64,000 bases of DNA, taken from the NCBI GenBank assembly GCA_050305405.1, contig JBNLFG010000013.1:94083-158082 (forward strand). The letters run 5' to 3'. The notes under the pieces are model-generated. The model ran no database searches. It was given only the letters and a program-made list of their open reading frames with translations, and was not told where the DNA came from. The stretch comes from Desulfolinea sp050305405. GTDB lineage: Bacteria; Chloroflexota; Anaerolineae; Anaerolineales; Villigracilaceae. Shown here piece after piece: positions 37,371 to 45,947 of this stretch. The translations under genes were made by a program, and so were the position numbers. The first letter of the stretch is position 1; each line of letters begins with the position of its first letter.

Positions 37371-38186
37371 ATGACTGAAAACCTGATCTTTCTCAAACTT
37401 GGCGGCTCGCTGATTACGGACAAAACACGTCCACGCACGATGCGACCAGATGTATTGAAACGGCTCTGCAAAGAGATCGCCTCCGCGCGCGAACGTGACC
37501 CGAAGTTGCTTCTGCTGCTCGGGCATGGATCGGGGTCTTTTGGGCATGTCGCAGCCAAAGAATTTAAGACACGCGACGGGCTATCCCCAACATCCGATAC
37601 AGAAAAATATTGGTTCGGCTTCAGCGAAGTTTGGCATGAAGCAAGGGCGTTGAATATCCACGTTATGGATGCGCTGCGCAAGGCGGGCGTTCCCTCGATG
37701 GCGTTACCCGCATCGGCTAGCGTAATTGCTAAAGATGGGAAAGTTGCCACATGGAACGTGAATCCGATGCGGCGGGCGCTCTCAAACGGTATCCTGCCTG
37801 TCGTATTTGGCGATGTGATCTTCGACGAGGTGCATGGCGGCACCATTCTCTCGACCGAGGGTTTGTTCATGCACCTCGCCAGAGAATTGCGTCCACAACG
37901 GATTTTATTGGCAGGTCTCGAAGATGGGATCTATGCTGATTTTCCGGCACGCAAGCACAAGGTTGAGCGCGTTACGCTGGCATCCTACAAAGAAATCGAG
38001 CAGAGCATCGGTGCATCCGCAGGGACAGATGTAACTGGCGGCATGGATTCCAAAGTGCGTCAGATGTTGGCGCTTGTTGAAGAAATTGAAGGTTTATCTG
38101 TGCAGCTTTTTTCGGGCGAGATCATAGGCGCAACTGAAAAGGCATTAGAAGGAGAAAAGACAGGAACGCTCATCACGTCGAAATAG
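37371..38186 (+). CDS. ipk: Isopentenyl phosphate kinase
   Basis: Phosphorylates isopentenyl phosphate to IPP in the alternative mevalonate route. 271 residues, amino-acid-kinase fold. LKLGGSLITDK binds the phosphates, HGSGSFGH contains the diagnostic catalytic His of this enzyme (absent from most amino-acid kinases), and GTDVTGGMDSKV is the ATP-site end. Known members of the Chloroflexota carry this enzyme with a phosphomevalonate decarboxylase; no other mevalonate gene is in view. Translationally linked to mltG by a three-base gap. Confidence 0.88.
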   Translation: MTENLIFLKLGGSLITDKTRPRTMRPDVLKRLCKEIASARERDPKLLLLLGHGSGSFGHVAAKEFKTRDGLSPTSDTEKYWFGFSEVWHEARALNIHVMDALRKAGVPSMALPASASVIAKDGKVATWNVNPMRRALSNGILPVVFGDVIFDEVHGGTILSTEGLFMHLARELRPQRILLAGLEDGIYADFPARKHKVERVTLASYKEIEQSIGASAGTDVTGGMDSKVRQMLALVEEIEGLSVQLFSGEIIGATEKALEGEKTGTLITSK

Positions 38187-38274
38187 AAGAATGTCACTTG
38201 TCAGACAACTTAAAACGTAGGACAATAAATAGGCTATTTTTTCCATTACTTTACAACCCAAAAGGAGTTTGTGA

Positions 38275-40179
38275 ATGACCAAAGAATTTACCCCAACCCC
38301 GCTCAACTTGCGCACCCCCGTCCCCTCGGACATCGAGATTGCGCAGGAAGCGACACTCAAACCCATCTCGCTGATTGCCGAAGAAGTCGGCATTGAAGAT
38401 GAAGAATTGATCCTTTACGGACCCTATAAAGCAAAAGTTTCACTGGACATTTTGGAACGCCTGAAAGATCGCCCGAACGGCAAATATATCGACGTGACCG
38501 CCATCACCCCGACCCCCCTCGGCGAAGGCAAAACCACGACTACAGTTGGTCTTTCACAGGCGCTGGGCGCACACCTCGGCAAAAAGGTTTTCACCGCCAT
38601 CCGCCAGCCTTCGCAAGGCCCGACCTTCGGCATCAAGGGTGGTGCTGCTGGTGGCGGCTACAGCCAGATCATCCCGATGGAAGATTTCAACCTGCATCTG
38701 ACTGGCGATATTCACGCCATCACGGCTGCGAACAATCTCGTTGCGGCAGCACTTGAAACCCGCATGTTCCACGAAACCCGCCAGAGCGATGAGGCCCTTT
38801 TCCGTCGCTTGTGCCCACCCGCCAAAGATGGCAGCCGCACATTTGCCAAACCGATGCTGAAACGCCTCGAAAAATTAGGCATCAACAAAACCGACCCCAA
38901 CGACCTGACCGAAGAAGAGATCAGCCGCTTCGTTCGTCTGGACATCGATCCTGATACCGTTACCTGGCGTCGTGTTGTCGATATCAATGACCGCCACCTG
39001 CGTGAGATCACAATTGGTCAGGGACCGAAAGAAAAAGGCCACACCCGCAAGACAGGCTATGACATCACCGTTGCCAGCGAAATTATGGCAATTCTGGCCC
39101 TGACGACCGATCTCGCTGACATGCGCGAACGTTTCGGCCGCATCGTTTTGGCGACCAGCCGCGCAGGCGAACCCGTCACCTGTGAGGACATCGGCATCGC
39201 TGGTGCAATGACCGTCTTGATGAAAGACGCCATCATGCCGACCCTGATGCAGACCGTTGAAGGCACGCCCGCTTTCGTCCACGCCGGACCTTTTGCGAAT
39301 ATCGCACACGGCAACAGTTCGATCATCGCTGACCGCATCGCCCTGAAATTGGCTGACTACGTCTTGACGGAATCTGGATTTGGCGCCGATATCGGCATGG
39401 AGAAATTCTTCGACATCAAATGCCGCTACTCTGGCTTGATCCCGGACGCTGTTGTGCTCGTTGCAACCGTCCGCGCACTCAAGATGCACGGCGGCGGCCC
39501 GGCAGTCAAGGCTGGCGCGCCATTGGCACCTGAATACGTGGAAGAAAATCTCGAACTGCTCGCCGCTGGTATGCCCAACCTTGAAGCACATATCGAAAAC
39601 GCCAAACGCTTCGGTATCCCCGTCGTCGTTGCAGTCAACAGTTTCAAAGATGACACCGAAGCCGAAGTTGAACTCGTTCGCCAGGCTGCCATTGCTGCCG
39701 GGGCAGAAGATGCAGTTGTCTCCCGTCACTGGATGGAAGGTGGCGCGGGGGCAGTTGCCCTCGGTGAGGCCGTTGTCCGCGCTTGCGAAAAACCCAGCGA
39801 CTTTAAATTCCTGTATCCACTCAAGGGAACGACCATCAAAGAGAAGATCGAAACCATCTGCACAAAGATCTATGGCGCAGCCGGCGTGGAATACTCTGCC
39901 GAAGCCGAAGAGCAGATCGAACGTTACACCAAGTTTGGTTTTGATGAATTGCCCATGTGCATGGCAAAAACTCACCTGAGCCTGAGCCACGATGGTAACC
40001 TAAAAGGTCGCCCGACTGGTTTCATTGTGCCGATCCGTGAGTTGCGTGCATCCGTTGGCGCGGGCTTCATCTACCCGCTCGTTGGACAAATGAGCACCAT
40101 GCCTGGTCTACCGACCCGCCCTGCCTACTATGACGTGGACGTGGACTTGGAAACTGGCAAGGTTATTGGTCTTTTCTAG
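38275..40179 (+). CDS. fhs: Formate-tetrahydrofolate ligase, long eukaryote-like form
   Basis: Makes 10-formyl-THF from formate, THF and ATP; first folate step of the Wood-Ljungdahl methyl branch. 634 residues, about 75 longer than common bacterial enzymes (near 557). Core motifs: TPLGEGKTTTTVGL (ATP), PSQGPTFGIKGGAAGGGY, NIAHGNSSIIADRIALKLAD. Extra residues lie around 160-205, between the conserved GDIHAITAANNL and TVTWRRV; they include GINKTDPNDLTEEEISRF, which closely matches the synthetase domain of eukaryotic C1-THF synthases as I remember them. AAAAGGAG precedes the ATG. No cyclohydrolase or dehydrogenase is fused or adjacent. Confidence 0.95.
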   Translation: MTKEFTPTPLNLRTPVPSDIEIAQEATLKPISLIAEEVGIEDEELILYGPYKAKVSLDILERLKDRPNGKYIDVTAITPTPLGEGKTTTTVGLSQALGAHLGKKVFTAIRQPSQGPTFGIKGGAAGGGYSQIIPMEDFNLHLTGDIHAITAANNLVAAALETRMFHETRQSDEALFRRLCPPAKDGSRTFAKPMLKRLEKLGINKTDPNDLTEEEISRFVRLDIDPDTVTWRRVVDINDRHLREITIGQGPKEKGHTRKTGYDITVASEIMAILALTTDLADMRERFGRIVLATSRAGEPVTCEDIGIAGAMTVLMKDAIMPTLMQTVEGTPAFVHAGPFANIAHGNSSIIADRIALKLADYVLTESGFGADIGMEKFFDIKCRYSGLIPDAVVLVATVRALKMHGGGPAVKAGAPLAPEYVEENLELLAAGMPNLEAHIENAKRFGIPVVVAVNSFKDDTEAEVELVRQAAIAAGAEDAVVSRHWMEGGAGAVALGEAVVRACEKPSDFKFLYPLKGTTIKEKIETICTKIYGAAGVEYSAEAEEQIERYTKFGFDELPMCMAKTHLSLSHDGNLKGRPTGFIVPIRELRASVGAGFIYPLVGQMSTMPGLPTRPAYYDVDVDLETGKVIGLF

Positions 40180-40202
40180 GTTAGAAAACTAGCACGGCTG
40201 AA

Positions 40203-40221
40203 GGCTTCGACAAGCTCAGTC
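40203..40221. repeat. Short dispersed-repeat-like sequence
   Basis: GGCTTCGACAAGCTCAGT matches a short motif I recall from dispersed palindromic repeats in many genomes. It lies between the fhs stop and terminator. One copy only in this window. Confidence 0.35.
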
Positions 40222-40222
40222 T

Positions 40223-40263
40223 AAAGGTTGGAAAGTTCTTTGGAGAACTTTCCAACCTTTTTT
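40223..40263 (+). terminator. Terminator after fhs
   Basis: A 17-bp stem (AAAGGTTGGAAAGTTCT with AGAACTTTCCAACCTTT) with a TTGG loop, followed by a T-run. Confidence 0.9.
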
Positions 40264-40357
40264 GATTTAAGTCCGTGCTACAATTTTGACAGCCAACGCA
40301 CTTGCTAATGCAAAATCACCATACAGTTCACTGAAGAATAAGGAAAATAATATTCAG

Positions 40358-41479
40358 ATGGAAAAGCCCAAGAAATTCACTGTCTTTTTAGGCAGATTAA
40401 AAAAAGTGTTTGGTGTCGGTGTATATCTAGTCATCATTAGCGCCTTGTTTGAAGCACTGACCTTCTCCATCCAGCCCTATCTCAGCTTTCCGATCACAGT
40501 ACCGCAAAGATGGAAAATCGCACTGACTATCCTTTGCATGCTATGCGCACTTTCAGGCATCATCTGGTTTAACAAAACGTTACGCCTCATCAACGTTCAT
40601 TTCGCTGGGGGTGAAAACAAACTGGTCACGCATGGGCCCTATAACTACGTCAGGCACCCTCTATATAGCATACTAACCCTATCCTTACCCCCCATCGCAA
40701 TCCTGTGGAACGAAGATATTTTATTCATCCTGCCGTGGATGCTGATTATTTTATTCGCCAAAAACATGGTCAAAATAGAAGAACGAGGTTTGCTCGAAAC
40801 CTTTGGAGAAAGATATCTACAATATAAAGCCTGTGTGCCAAGCCTGTTCCCCTACAGGGGGAACGCAGGCAAAAAATTCCGAAAACAATTAGAAGAGGAA
40901 AAACAGAACAACATGGTTACTATCATCCCTTACCAGGAACGCTGGGGGACAGAGTTCCAAGCCATTGCCAGAGGGCTGCGCCAAGCACTCGGCGACCTCG
41001 CCCTGCGCATCGATCACATTGGCTCAACTTCCGTACCCGGCTTAGCTGCGAAGGACATCATCGACATTCAGATCACCGTGCCTGAATTACGTGACGAAAT
41101 CAGGCAAGCCATCACTTCACTGGGCTATGTTCATCGTCCCCGCATTACGGGAGACCATTGTCCCGCCACCGCCAACCCGGATAAAAACGAGTGGCGCAAA
41201 TGGTATTTCCGCGAAGCAGATGGTGCACGCAGGGTACATATTCACGTACGACTGCCCGGTCGCCTGAACCAGCGCTACCCACTGCTCTTCCGCGATTACC
41301 TGCGCGCGCATCCCGCTATGGCTAGTTCCTATGCCGAACTCAAACGCCGCCTTGCCACACATCTCGCCGACTTTACCATGTACCCAGAAGTCAAAGACCC
41401 GGCCGTTGATCTGATCTACTTCCCTGCAGAAGAATGGGCAAAGCAGACAGGCTGGCAGCAAGGCTCATCAGATGCATAA
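40358..41479 (+). CDS. Fusion of an isoprenylcysteine-methyltransferase-like membrane domain and a GrpB-family domain
   Basis: 373 residues from ATG 40358 (AAGGAAAA upstream). Residues about 1-175 have four membrane helices and the ICMT/PEMT-type motif HGPYNYVRHPLYS plus ERGLLETFGERYLQYK. Residues about 187-365 are a full GrpB (UPF0157) domain, a nucleotidyltransferase-like fold (IDHIGSTSVPGLAAKDIIDIQ). GrpB is normally free-standing. An internal Met (NNMVTIIPYQERW) marks where a normal GrpB would begin, so independent translation is possible, but the frame is continuous. Substrates of both halves are unknown. Confidence 0.8.
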   Translation: MEKPKKFTVFLGRLKKVFGVGVYLVIISALFEALTFSIQPYLSFPITVPQRWKIALTILCMLCALSGIIWFNKTLRLINVHFAGGENKLVTHGPYNYVRHPLYSILTLSLPPIAILWNEDILFILPWMLIILFAKNMVKIEERGLLETFGERYLQYKACVPSLFPYRGNAGKKFRKQLEEEKQNNMVTIIPYQERWGTEFQAIARGLRQALGDLALRIDHIGSTSVPGLAAKDIIDIQITVPELRDEIRQAITSLGYVHRPRITGDHCPATANPDKNEWRKWYFREADGARRVHIHVRLPGRLNQRYPLLFRDYLRAHPAMASSYAELKRRLATHLADFTMYPEVKDPAVDLIYFPAEEWAKQTGWQQGSSDA

Positions 41480-41493
41480 GGGCTAAAGCCCTT
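41478..41493. repeat. Short perfect palindrome after the GrpB fusion
   Basis: AAGGGCTAAAGCCCTT directly follows (and overlaps) the stop codon. It could be part of a dispersed repeat or a weak hairpin; no T-run follows, so it is not a normal terminator. Confidence 0.35.
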
Positions 41494-41524
41494 ACTACAT
41501 GGTTTTATTAGAATAGGACGCCCG

Positions 41525-42898
41525 ATGACTGAACTCCACACCCTGAACATTCACGAAGCCCAAGCATTGATCCGCCAAAAGAAAATTTCCCCGGTCGAAC
41601 TTGTGGAAGCTTGTCTCCGTCAAATTGACAGTGCGGAGGCGAGGATCAACGCTTTTATCACCGTCACCGCAGAAAAAGCCCACGCCCAAGCCAAAACAGC
41701 AGAATCCTTGCAAATAAAACTCTCCACTGACGAGATGCCGCCACTTTTAGGCATCCCTTTTGCCGCGAAAGACCTCTACGATACGGCAGGCATCCGCACC
41801 ACGGGCGGAACGTCTTACCGTGCAGATGATATTCCCGATACAGACGCCGAAGTGGTTACACGCTTGAAAAATGCAGGCATGATCCTGCTCGGCAAGACGA
41901 ATACCCACGAGATTGCGCTCGGTGTGACGACCGTCAATCCACACTACGGGGCGACGCACAACCCACATGACCATTCGCGTATTGCGGGCGGCTCATCGGG
42001 CGGATCGGCGGCGGCGTTGGCTGCAATGATGTGCCCCGCTGCGCTCGGTACGGACACCGGCGGCTCGATCCGCATCCCGGCAGCGTTGTGCGGTGTGGTC
42101 GGATTGAAACCGACCTACGGACGCGTCAGCTTACGCGGTGTGATGCCGCTCTCATGGAATCTCGACCACGCCGGACCGATGACGCGCTCCGTGCTGGATG
42201 CAGGGATGATGCTCAATGTCATGGCTGGCTATGATGCGGAAGACCCAACAACGGTAAATGCGCCTCTGCAAAATTACGCCGAGATAACGGAAACCAGCCT
42301 AAAAGGCGTGCGTATCGCGCTTGCTGAAGAAGGCTACATGGATTTTGCGAATCCAGAAGTCGCAGCGGCTGTGCGCAAAGCGGCATCCGTATTTCAATCT
42401 TTGGGCGCAATCGTTGAGAGCGTCAACTTTAGCTGGCTGACCGAAGCCGCACGCGCAAACGGATTGATGACGCCCGCCGACGGGGCCGCTTATCACCACG
42501 AGCGGATGAACGCCACGCCCGGTGTTTATGGCGAAGATGTATTGCGCCGCCTGCGGATTGGCGCGACTTACACCAGCACGGAATATGCGCTGGCGCGCCG
42601 CACACAGACGGAAAGCAAACGCCGCATGACGCAATTCTTCAAGAACTACGATCTGCTGATTTTGCCCAGCACAGCCGTGACAGCGCCGCCCATTGAAGGG
42701 CCGGATGCTGTCGAACAAGCCAAACTGCTGACGCGTTTTACCGCACCCTTCAACTTGACGGGGCTACCTGCCCTCTCGCTACCCTGCGGCACAGACAGCC
42801 GGAATTTGCCAATCGGCTTACAGATCGTCGGCGCGGCGTGGCAGGAGAAGAAGGTGCTGCAAGCCGGGTATGCGTATGAATGTGCAGTTTTGATTTAA
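41525..42898 (+). CDS. Amidase (amidase-signature family)
   Basis: 457 residues. The Ser-cis-Ser-Lys triad is visible: Lys in FAAKDLYDTAG, Ser in GGSSGGSAAALAA, nucleophile Ser in GTDTGGSIRIPAALCG. This is the GatA-type family. No gatB or gatC is adjacent, and the C-terminal half is not obviously that of GatA, so it is more likely a general amidase; the substrate cannot be read from sequence. Closed by a terminator shared with the converging lipoprotein gene. Confidence 0.88.
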   Translation: MTELHTLNIHEAQALIRQKKISPVELVEACLRQIDSAEARINAFITVTAEKAHAQAKTAESLQIKLSTDEMPPLLGIPFAAKDLYDTAGIRTTGGTSYRADDIPDTDAEVVTRLKNAGMILLGKTNTHEIALGVTTVNPHYGATHNPHDHSRIAGGSSGGSAAALAAMMCPAALGTDTGGSIRIPAALCGVVGLKPTYGRVSLRGVMPLSWNLDHAGPMTRSVLDAGMMLNVMAGYDAEDPTTVNAPLQNYAEITETSLKGVRIALAEEGYMDFANPEVAAAVRKAASVFQSLGAIVESVNFSWLTEAARANGLMTPADGAAYHHERMNATPGVYGEDVLRRLRIGATYTSTEYALARRTQTESKRRMTQFFKNYDLLILPSTAVTAPPIEGPDAVEQAKLLTRFTAPFNLTGLPALSLPCGTDSRNLPIGLQIVGAAWQEKKVLQAGYAYECAVLI

Positions 42899-42901
42899 AC
42901 A

Positions 42902-42940
42902 CAAGCGCCCGCCTTTGGCAGACGGGCGCTTGTCATTTTT
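42902..42940 (+). terminator. Terminator after the amidase gene
   Basis: CAAGCGCCCG and CGGGCGCTTG form a ten-bp stem with an 11-base loop, followed by TCATTTTT. It lies between two converging genes. Confidence 0.75.
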
Positions 42941-42950
42941 CAATCAAACT

Positions 42951-44663
42951 TCACGGATTCGTGCAGTAGTAAACAACTGCCGTAACAACATTCGGATTAC
43001 GCGTCCATAAACATCCTGCCGCCTGACAGCTTGCACCATCACTATACTGACTTGGATTTGTACATCCGGTCTGCGGCGGAGGACTATTACAGGTGCCAAG
43101 CTGCAAAGTGTAGCCATCACAAACCGTGGTCGCAGACAGACCTGTATCCAGCGTCCCGTCCGGCTCGCAACAACCGCTTTCTTCGTTGAAAACAGAGCCG
43201 GGAGGACATTCTTCGCATTCGGCGGGGATAACGGCCATTAGCGTTGGTGCAAAGCAGTCATTGGGATTATCCGCAGGGACACACATTTGCGCCAGTTCAT
43301 CCCAATAACGTCCGGGGGGACAAGGGTCCAATGCCATTTGCGCCAGTGAGTACAATATGACACCGCCCTCGTCAATTTCGGTTTCTTGAGGCTGGCGCAC
43401 GCATTCGCAGCTTTCCATATTTTGAAAGTAGCCCTCTGCACACTGCCGTGGCTCACAAGAATCGCCTTCTTCAGGGCCGCAATTATCACAGACTTCCACA
43501 TTCACGTAGCCGCCAGATGCTCCGGAACAAATATAATGATCAGGGGTTGTTTCAGCGCAAGCCGCTGAATTGACAATGGCTCCCTCACTGACTGAAAACT
43601 CAACAAAACCTGTCCGGCGTTGACAATAAGTATCGGTGATATCTAACGTTGGAGACGGACAACTTTCCTGCGGCGGAGTATATGTGCACGCAGGCGCATA
43701 ATATGCCGGCTTTTCCAATACACAGCGAAAGCCCAGATCGTCACGGTATTCATCCGGCGGGAAAGAGTCTCGAAGCACTGACGGAACAAGACTCGCCTGA
43801 CTGCGGAAGGCACTCCCCCGCACAACACGCGTTGTCCCATCGGCAGGCCCGGGCGGATCAACCCGAGGGGATTCAAAATAATAGTCAAACTGCCACCAGT
43901 CCTGCACCCACTCGAAGACATTTCCCGCCAAGTCATAGGCATCATAATAGGATGCGCCTTCAAAGTATTTAAGGGCCGGGCTAGTCATGCTTATATAGGT
44001 GCCACTTGACAGCAGTTCACCCACACAATTGTTGTAGTTCAAAAAATCGCATTTCGGCCTATCCTCACCCCACGGGAACACATTCCCATCAGGGCCGCGG
44101 GCAGTTTTCTCCCACTGTGATTCTGTCGGCAAATGCCCATCCACCCATGAACAATAAGCCTGCGCCTGATACCAATCCACACCTACAACCGGATGGTTAC
44201 TATGCAAAGGATTCAAATAATCGCTTGTAATATCAGTTGCGGGAGACGTGCACCCACCATCTGCCACGCAGTTGGCATACATGCCGTTCGTTACTTCGCT
44301 GCGATAAATCCAAAATCCACTTTGGGTTACCACATGCTCGGGATGTTCAGGATGGTCTTGTGGCGCGACTGCCACGTTTTGCCCCATCACAAAATCGCCG
44401 CCCGGTACATAGACCAGCAAGCTGCCATCATACCAAAGCATTTCTGTCCCCAGAGCTGGCCCCGCCACTTGAACCTGGGGCATCACGGACTCAGGCACCG
44501 CGGTTTCCCCTTCAGAGAGAGATTCGGTCGCAGGGATGAGTGGCTCAGTATCCTCTACAGGAACATTAACTTGTGTTGAATCGCTTATTGGAAGATTGCA
44601 GGCTGTGATGAATAAAACACAAATCACCCCCACATGGACACAAAGAAGTATCCTTTTCATCAT
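42951..44663 (-). CDS. Lipoprotein with FGE/sulfatase-modifying-factor-like domain and Cys-rich tail
   Basis: 570 residues. A lipoprotein signal ends ITAC (Cys at about 22). Residues about 75-320 form an FGE-sulfatase (SUMF1-like) domain: VPGGDFVMGQ, FWIYRSEVTNGMYANCV, HLPTESQWEKTARG, AGNVFEWVQDWW, DDLGFRCV. The catalytic Cys found before the GFRC motif in true formylglycine enzymes is not seen, so it is a structural or binding relative. Residues 330-570 are Cys-rich and end in a four-Cys module also found at the end of the divergent lipoprotein (44825-45946). GGAG precedes the ATG. Confidence 0.82.
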   Translation of the reverse strand: MMKRILLCVHVGVICVLFITACNLPISDSTQVNVPVEDTEPLIPATESLSEGETAVPESVMPQVQVAGPALGTEMLWYDGSLLVYVPGGDFVMGQNVAVAPQDHPEHPEHVVTQSGFWIYRSEVTNGMYANCVADGGCTSPATDITSDYLNPLHSNHPVVGVDWYQAQAYCSWVDGHLPTESQWEKTARGPDGNVFPWGEDRPKCDFLNYNNCVGELLSSGTYISMTSPALKYFEGASYYDAYDLAGNVFEWVQDWWQFDYYFESPRVDPPGPADGTTRVVRGSAFRSQASLVPSVLRDSFPPDEYRDDLGFRCVLEKPAYYAPACTYTPPQESCPSPTLDITDTYCQRRTGFVEFSVSEGAIVNSAACAETTPDHYICSGASGGYVNVEVCDNCGPEEGDSCEPRQCAEGYFQNMESCECVRQPQETEIDEGGVILYSLAQMALDPCPPGRYWDELAQMCVPADNPNDCFAPTLMAVIPAECEECPPGSVFNEESGCCEPDGTLDTGLSATTVCDGYTLQLGTCNSPPPQTGCTNPSQYSDGASCQAAGCLWTRNPNVVTAVVYYCTNP

Positions 44664-44824
44664 CTATTCTCCTTTTATACACACCTTACAGAATCGCAAG
44701 GCTATAAAAATTATACAAAAACCAAAGACGTGATACCAGACTTTCATCATTAAATAGCCCTTATGCATCATTGCCACATCTTTGCCAACAAATAGAATAA
44801 AAAGGATATTTAAAGGAGAATTCA

Positions 44825-45946
44825 ATGAAGAAGAAAATCGCAATTGTGCTCATCGCTATCAGCCTGCTCATTCTGGCCTGCAATCTACCCACACCAGCGC
44901 CGCAAACATCGCCAACAACGCTGCCAACGACAACGATTCCAGCCACACCGACCACACCGATAATGGTCACTGAGCCTGCAACCGCTATCGAAACTGTCAC
45001 GCCCGAAATTGTCCACGCCCTTTATCCGGCTGCGTCAGCGCCATCCAGTAAGCGCGTTTACGATGTCACCTCCGTAGATACCGCGCCAGAAAAACGCGCG
45101 CCCTATGGAGATTCATACAAAATCAACCTGCTTGAGCGCCCCTTCCAGCAAAACATGACCTATGTTTCAGATCTGGACATTATCACATTCAACGTCAGCA
45201 GTGATAGCGAGTGGTATTACGTCTCAATTGAGTTAGTTGGCAAGAATCCCAACAACGAGATGGGCATTCACTATGGCGTTGAGATCGACAACGATGCCGA
45301 CGGCTTTGGCGATGTGATTATCTGGGCTGGCCCGCCATACATACAGGATTGGACGAATGAAAACGTACAAGTCTTTCGGGATAATAACCACAACACTGCC
45401 GGCCTCTCAGCAGTTCTTTCCGATGCGCCCCTGGAAACGGATGGATACGAAACTCCAATATTCGATCTGTCTGGTGGGCTTGTCACCGACCCCGACCTTG
45501 CCTGGGTGCGTACCACTTTTTCGATGGAAGCAACCCTCCAGTTTGCCTTCAAACGCAGCCTAACCGATGAAAGCTTCATGCTCGGTGTTATCGCTGACGC
45601 TGGCCTGCAAGATGTAAAAAAGCTCGACTATATCGACCGTTTCCTCGAAAAAGACGCTGGCTCCCCCGTTAAAAACAATCAATATTACCCACTTGGGGAA
45701 CTCTATCTGGTTGATAATACTTGCCGTGAAGCCTTCGGCTTTGAAGCTACGGGCTACGAACCCCGACTCTGCCCCCGTGAAATCGAGCCAACCGCCGTGC
45801 CCGGAAATCCAGATCGCAGCGATCTTTATTGCTCCAGCCCACTAACGCATGAAGATCAAGCTTCCTGCGAGGCAGCAGCCTGTGTATGGCATGAGACCTT
45901 ATCTCAAACGACAGGGTACATAATCGGATATTGCTCTCCCCCCTAA
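44825..45946 (+). CDS. Lipoprotein with Thr/Pro linker and C-terminal four-Cys module
   Basis: 373 residues. Signal with lipobox LILAC, a Thr/Pro-rich linker (residues 22-60), then a large beta-rich region (about 75-330) of no family I recognise, with acidic turns (EIDNDADGFGDV) that could bind calcium. The last 39 residues, with C-S-S-P, ASCEAAACVW and GYCSPP, match the end of the divergently transcribed FGE-like lipoprotein. Strong ribosome site AAAGGAGAATTCA. A hairpin with a T-run inside the 3' end of hemW may terminate it. Confidence 0.75.
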   Translation: MKKKIAIVLIAISLLILACNLPTPAPQTSPTTLPTTTIPATPTTPIMVTEPATAIETVTPEIVHALYPAASAPSSKRVYDVTSVDTAPEKRAPYGDSYKINLLERPFQQNMTYVSDLDIITFNVSSDSEWYYVSIELVGKNPNNEMGIHYGVEIDNDADGFGDVIIWAGPPYIQDWTNENVQVFRDNNHNTAGLSAVLSDAPLETDGYETPIFDLSGGLVTDPDLAWVRTTFSMEATLQFAFKRSLTDESFMLGVIADAGLQDVKKLDYIDRFLEKDAGSPVKNNQYYPLGELYLVDNTCREAFGFEATGYEPRLCPREIEPTAVPGNPDRSDLYCSSPLTHEDQASCEAAACVWHETLSQTTGYIIGYCSPP

Positions 45947-45947
45947 T

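Noticed and set aside
38875..39990. Long minus-strand reading frame (371 codons) opposite fhs
   Set aside because: Shadow of the conserved fhs gene; its translation shows no domain and no ribosome site.
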